From Candidatus Wolfebacteria bacterium (lineage in GTDB: Bacteria; Patescibacteriota; Minisyncoccia; UBA6257; UBA9933), in NCBI GenBank assembly GCA_016188075.1, contig JACPIO010000002.1:1-35264 (forward strand): 35,264 nt of DNA, in the 5' to 3' direction. This document shows positions 32,415 through 35,264 of this stretch, piece by piece; within the stretch, counting starts at the first letter, position 1, and each line of letters opens with the position of its first letter. A program made the translations under genes and the position numbers. The notes beneath the pieces were generated by a model that was given only the letters and a program-made list of their open reading frames with translations, did no database searches and had not been told where the DNA came from.

Positions 32415-32442
32415 TTGTTCTAAAGAAGGGAGTTGCTATAAT
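32415..32442 (+). promoter_or_regulatory. Extended -10 promoter
   Basis: TTGTTC, a 16-bp spacer, then TGC-TATAAT, about 57 nt upstream of the 4-TM protein gene. Confidence 0.6.
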
Positions 32443-32505
32443 GATAAGGTGAAAACTAAATCTTATTTATAAAGGTCGAATTTTTCGTTAAGTGATTATT
32501 TTTTT

Positions 32506-32895
32506 ATGAATCCTAAACAATTTCTTCAGATTGGCGGAGTAGTGCTGGTATTGGTGGGTCTCTTGGGATTTTTCAACGTGCTCGGCCCTGACGCTGCAAA
32601 TAGTATTTTTGGAAGCTCTTGGTGGTTTGATAGCGCTGAAAACTGGGCGCATTTGGTTTTGGGGGTGGTGGCGCTTGTCGCTGCTTTTGTTTTTCCGGCG
32701 AATACTCAAAAGCCGTTAGTCATAGCCGTGGGAGCATTGGGTCTGCTTGCCGGTCTCTATAGCGCTTTTGGCGAAGTAAACCTTTTGGGAGCTAATCTTG
32801 AAAACCCGGCAGACACTGTTTTGCATCTTGTGGTTGGCGCTTGGGCGCTTTGGGCCGGAATGAAAAAGGCCGAGTCCTTGCCAATGGCAATGTAA
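32506..32895 (+). CDS. Small four-TM membrane protein (DUF4383-like)
   Basis: A 129-aa protein with four hydrophobic segments (about 7-27, 48-66, 70-88 and 104-119). The NWAHLVLGVVALVAAF and NPADTVLHLVVGAWALWAG segments, with conserved His in helices 2 and 4, resemble the DUF4383 group of unknown function; I make this call on pattern only. It has its own extended -10 promoter and ends at a bidirectional terminator, so it is a single-gene unit. Confidence 0.7.
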   Translation: MNPKQFLQIGGVVLVLVGLLGFFNVLGPDAANSIFGSSWWFDSAENWAHLVLGVVALVAAFVFPANTQKPLVIAVGALGLLAGLYSAFGEVNLLGANLENPADTVLHLVVGAWALWAGMKKAESLPMAM

Positions 32896-32924
32896 GAATA
32901 TCGATTTCGTTTCGTAGTAAATAA

Positions 32925-32956
32925 AAAAGCGCCCCGACCGCGGTCGGGGCGCTTTT
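32925..32956. terminator. Bidirectional intrinsic terminator
   Basis: Perfect 32-bp palindrome made of AAAAGCGCCCCGACCG and its complement, with A-run and T-run tails on both sides, between the convergent 4-TM and hsp20 genes. Confidence 0.92.
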
Positions 32957-32957
32957 G

Positions 32958-33413
32958 TTACTCAAATTTCACTTTCAGTTTTTTCGTTTTTGTTTTATTG
33001 ACCTTGGGCAGGCTGATTTTTAAGATGCCATTTTTTAAGGAAGCCTGGGCCCGGTCCGGATCAATTTCCTGGGGCAAAATAATGGAGCGGGAAAATTTTC
33101 CCCAGTAGCATTCTCTCTGAAGGTAGTTGTCGGTTTTGATTTTTTCTTCTTCCTCGCGGCTGCCCTTCACGGTTACCGAATCGGCGCCGATGGATATTTC
33201 AAGATTTTCGGCATTCACTCCGGCCACGGCTGATTTTACGACAAAGGCCAAGGGAGTTTCGTAAACATCAACCGTGAGTTGCCCTTCGGTTTCTTCGGTA
33301 AGAAGCGTGCCGATTTCATCGTTCACAATCGTTTCCTCCAAATCGACAGCTTCCTCCTTGTCCTGATTTATTCCCGACAGTCGCTCGAAAAAATTTTTAG
33401 TTTCGTCATCCAT
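32958..33413 (-). CDS. Small heat-shock protein Hsp20
   Basis: ATP-independent holdase. At 151 aa it has an acidic N-terminal arm (about 1-45), then the alpha-crystallin domain: LTVDVYETPLAFVVKSAVAGV, NLEISIGADSVTVKGSREEE, CYWGKFSRSIILPQEID, and the signature SLKNGILKISLPK, ending with a basic tail KTKTKKLKVKFE. It ends against the bidirectional terminator and is followed upstream by a heptad repeat region. Confidence 0.94.
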   Translation of the reverse strand: MDDETKNFFERLSGINQDKEEAVDLEETIVNDEIGTLLTEETEGQLTVDVYETPLAFVVKSAVAGVNAENLEISIGADSVTVKGSREEEEKIKTDNYLQRECYWGKFSRSIILPQEIDPDRAQASLKNGILKISLPKVNKTKTKKLKVKFE

Positions 33414-33420
33414 GTCAATC

Positions 33421-33491
33421 GGTAATCGGTAAATAGTAATTAGTAATCAGACTTTCCGCTTCCATTTGCTAATTACCAGTTACTAATTACT
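33421..33491. repeat. Heptad-type inverted and direct repeats, prsW-hsp20 junction
   Basis: ggtaatc, ggtaaat, agtaatt, agtaatc on one side; taattac, cagttac, taattac on the other. The two sides are complementary (AGTAATTAGTAA with TTACTAATTACT). It overlaps the prsW stop. Confidence 0.7.
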
Positions 33492-34172
33492 TTTTAATCG
33501 TTCGAAATCCCAAAATACAAACAAGGCAATCAAAATCAGAAATATCGTCGGATAAATCACCACGTCTTCCAGTGAAATTATAAGATAATTGAAAAGTCCA
33601 TGCAAGAGAGAAGCGGTGATCAAACCAATGACCAATGACCAATGACCAATGACTTTTAGAGGGGACTCACTGGATTTAATCAGGCTCTTTGCCCAGAAAT
33701 AGCCGACAATGGCCGATGACAAGGCGTGAAGCAGAGTGGCGCCGACAAAACGGAGAGTAACCACGCCCAGCGCTTCCTTTAGGGCCGAGGCGTTGATTAA
33801 AACCGCTATATTTTCTACCATGGCAAAGCCCAAAGCGGTGGTAATCAAATAAATCATCGCGTCAACTGGTTCGTCGAAAAACGGACTTTTTCGCACGATG
33901 AAATAGGCAACTCCGAATTTCATTGCTTCTTCGATGGCGCCGAAAGTCAAAAATGATAAAAAGTCATACGGAGCAATACCCGCGCGGTTAAAGAAAATCC
34001 GCAAAAGATTTTGCGCCGTTAAGGCGAGAATGGTGATGAACGCGCCGCCAAAGAAAACTTTGGCAAGCATTTTTTTTGGCTCGGGATGAAGGTCTTCTTT
34101 CAAGAAAAATAAAAGCCAGGCGAAAGAAGGGAGGAGACCAAGGATGATGAAGGAAAACACCATAGGGTTCAT
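33483..34172 (-). CDS. PrsW-family intramembrane protease-like protein
   Basis: Polytopic membrane protein of 229 aa related to PrsW, which clips an anti-sigma factor in Bacillus. It has the family's EEAMKFGVAYF, FAMVENIAVL, LLHALSSAIVGYFWA and SLLHGLFNYLI motifs in successive TM segments. Start is the ATG at 34172, giving an ATGA overlap with the valS stop. A heptad repeat encodes KVIGHWSLVIGL in the loop before the HGLFNY helix. With a sigma-region-4 protein elsewhere in the window, an anti-sigma target is possible but unsupported. Confidence 0.88.
   Translation of the reverse strand: MNPMVFSFIILGLLPSFAWLLFFLKEDLHPEPKKMLAKVFFGGAFITILALTAQNLLRIFFNRAGIAPYDFLSFLTFGAIEEAMKFGVAYFIVRKSPFFDEPVDAMIYLITTALGFAMVENIAVLINASALKEALGVVTLRFVGATLLHALSSAIVGYFWAKSLIKSSESPLKVIGHWSLVIGLITASLLHGLFNYLIISLEDVVIYPTIFLILIALFVFWDFERLKSN
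33625..33652. repeat. Heptanucleotide tandem repeat inside prsW
   Basis: Four perfect ccaatga units. Read in frame as VIGHWSLVIG-type residues. Confidence 0.85.
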
Positions 34173-35264
34173 TGCCAATTTTCAATCATGAGAAGTTTTT
34201 TGTTAGGAATTGGCAATTGTTGATATATCTCTTCGGTGATAAACGGCATAAAGGGATGGAGGAGTTTAATCAAGGTCGCGTGGAATTCAAGCAGGAGCGA
34301 TTTCGCGTTATCGCGCTCTTTCGGGTTTTTAGATTTTAATGTCGGCTTCATTTCTTCAATGACTTTATCAGCGTAGTAATGCCAGAAAAAATGATAAAGT
34401 TTCTCTGCCGCGTGGTGGAATTTAAATGTCTCAATGTCTTTCGTAACCTCCTTTTTAATGTTGGTCAATTTTTTGAGCATTGCTTTTTCTTTAGGGTTAT
34501 AGCTGGGAGAGTTTTTGATCGGCCCGGGAATCGAAAGAAGCAAGAACCTGGTGGCTTGCCAGATTTTATTGGCAAAATTCCGATAGCCCCGGATTTTTTC
34601 TTCGGAGATAGCCACGTCGTTGCCGGGAGCGTTCCCAATAATCAGCGCCATTCTGGCTGCGTCGGTGCCATAAAGCTCGGTGACTGCCAGGGGATCAATG
34701 ACATTTCCTTTTGATTTCGACATTTTTTTTCGGTCTTTATCGAGTACGAGTCCGTGAAGATAGACGTATTTGAAAGGAATTTTTCCGGTTCGGTACACGC
34801 CGAATATAATCATCCGCGACACCCACTTAAATAAAATATCCCAGCCGGTTTCCATTACCGTTGTGGGATAATAAGTTTTGTAGTCTTTACCGTTGGGATA
34901 GTCCAATGTTAAATAAGGCCACTGGCCGGAGGAAAACCATGTGTCTAAGACATCCGGGTCTTGAATTAAATCTTTTTTACCACACCTAGGACATTTTTGG
35001 GGAGGATTTATTCCTATAAATATTGGCTTTGTTGAAAAATCAAGCCATTTTCGCCAATAAGTTAATGATTGATGTGGCTCAATTTCTTTTTTAGGTAATA
35101 ATCCCTTCTCTACTATTTCTTCCATGCAAAACCACGCTGGGATTCTTATTCCCCAGATAATTTGTCGGGAAATCGCCCAGTCTTTTAGGTTTTTCATCCA
35201 CTGATAGTAAATTTTTTCGAAACGAGACGGAATAAATTTGATTTTTTTCTGTTTTACGACTTCT
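34169..35264 (-). CDS. valS: Valyl-tRNA synthetase, 5' part beyond window
   Basis: Class I synthetase charging tRNA-Val. The ORF track begins at 35197, but the frame is open to the window edge and reads KFIPSRFEKIYYQWMKNL upstream, so this is the C-terminal part only. It has the WAISRQIIWGIRIPAWFC motif, a CPRCGKK zinc-like pair, DVLDTWFSSGQWPY, the KMSKSKGNVIDPL signature near residue 160 of the ORF, and the anticodon-binding helical domain ending ITEEIYQQLPIPNK. It lacks the long C-terminal coiled coil of many bacterial ValRS. The stop overlaps the prsW start by 4 nt. Confidence 0.94.
   Translation of the reverse strand, partial: EVVKQKKIKFIPSRFEKIYYQWMKNLKDWAISRQIIWGIRIPAWFCMEEIVEKGLLPKKEIEPHQSLTYWRKWLDFSTKPIFIGINPPQKCPRCGKKDLIQDPDVLDTWFSSGQWPYLTLDYPNGKDYKTYYPTTVMETGWDILFKWVSRMIIFGVYRTGKIPFKYVYLHGLVLDKDRKKMSKSKGNVIDPLAVTELYGTDAARMALIIGNAPGNDVAISEEKIRGYRNFANKIWQATRFLLLSIPGPIKNSPSYNPKEKAMLKKLTNIKKEVTKDIETFKFHHAAEKLYHFFWHYYADKVIEEMKPTLKSKNPKERDNAKSLLLEFHATLIKLLHPFMPFITEEIYQQLPIPNKKLLMIENWQ

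Overview
The window looks like chromosome from a Candidate Phyla Radiation (Patescibacteria, probably Parcubacteria-like) bacterium. This is inferred from the small, tightly packed genes, the frequent 4-base stop/start overlaps, a very short IF-2, an AspRS without its usual insertion domain, a sigma-region-4 protein fused to a HARE-type HTH, a VirD4/HerA-like ATPase paired with a membrane protein, and a B12-dependent ribonucleotide reductase. UGA and UAA both serve as stops. Few genes have a clear Shine-Dalgarno, so the one gene with a strong SD, promoter and terminator (17718-18209) stands out.

Layout: (1) 1-5733 is a surface-glycan locus: a truncated glycosyltransferase (+), then on the minus strand an initiating sugar-phosphate transferase, a flippase and an AsnB-type amidotransferase. 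(2) 5734-6011 is a nested-palindrome spacer. (3) 6012-12685 is core: pth divergent from lepB, hisS, HIT, rpsU, gatB/Yqey, ybeY, ftsA, ftsZ. (4) 12814-17287 holds nrdJ, secD and secF. (5) 17288-18266 is a palindrome-rich spacer and an isolated membrane-anchored protein of unknown function. (6) 18340-25988 holds the sigma4/HARE protein, the T4SS-like pair, aspS, ndk, a structured non-coding RNA with its own promoter and terminator, a frameshifted phosphoglucose/phosphomannose isomerase and a membrane-anchored cyclophilin. (7) 25999-29584 is an all-minus accessory block between tRNA-Pro and tRNA-Ser: a MazG-like protein, a HepT/MntA toxin-antitoxin pair, EamA, GrpB, a methyltransferase and a truncated XRE regulator abutting the tRNA-Ser 3' end. 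(8) 29652-32956 holds infB, rbfA (interrupted), a tRNA cluster, a Nudix hydrolase and a 4-TM protein. (9) 32958-35264 (minus) holds Hsp20, a PrsW-like protease and the 3' part of valS.

The most notable signals are repeat-driven. A 45-bp perfect-ended palindrome with an apparent 4-bp target duplication (TTGA) interrupts rbfA; removing 49 bp restores a 112-residue RbfA. A tRNA-Cys is nested between two tRNA-like halves whose acceptor strands are complementary. Imperfect 7-nt tandem repeats sit in gene junctions and inside asnB, infB and prsW, where they are read as roughly 7-residue peptide repeats. A palindromic element in the 5.8-kb spacer recurs inside the secF reading frame. A further hairpin-rich insert is translated within the IF-2 G domain. 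All assignments come from reading the sequence; no database search was run.
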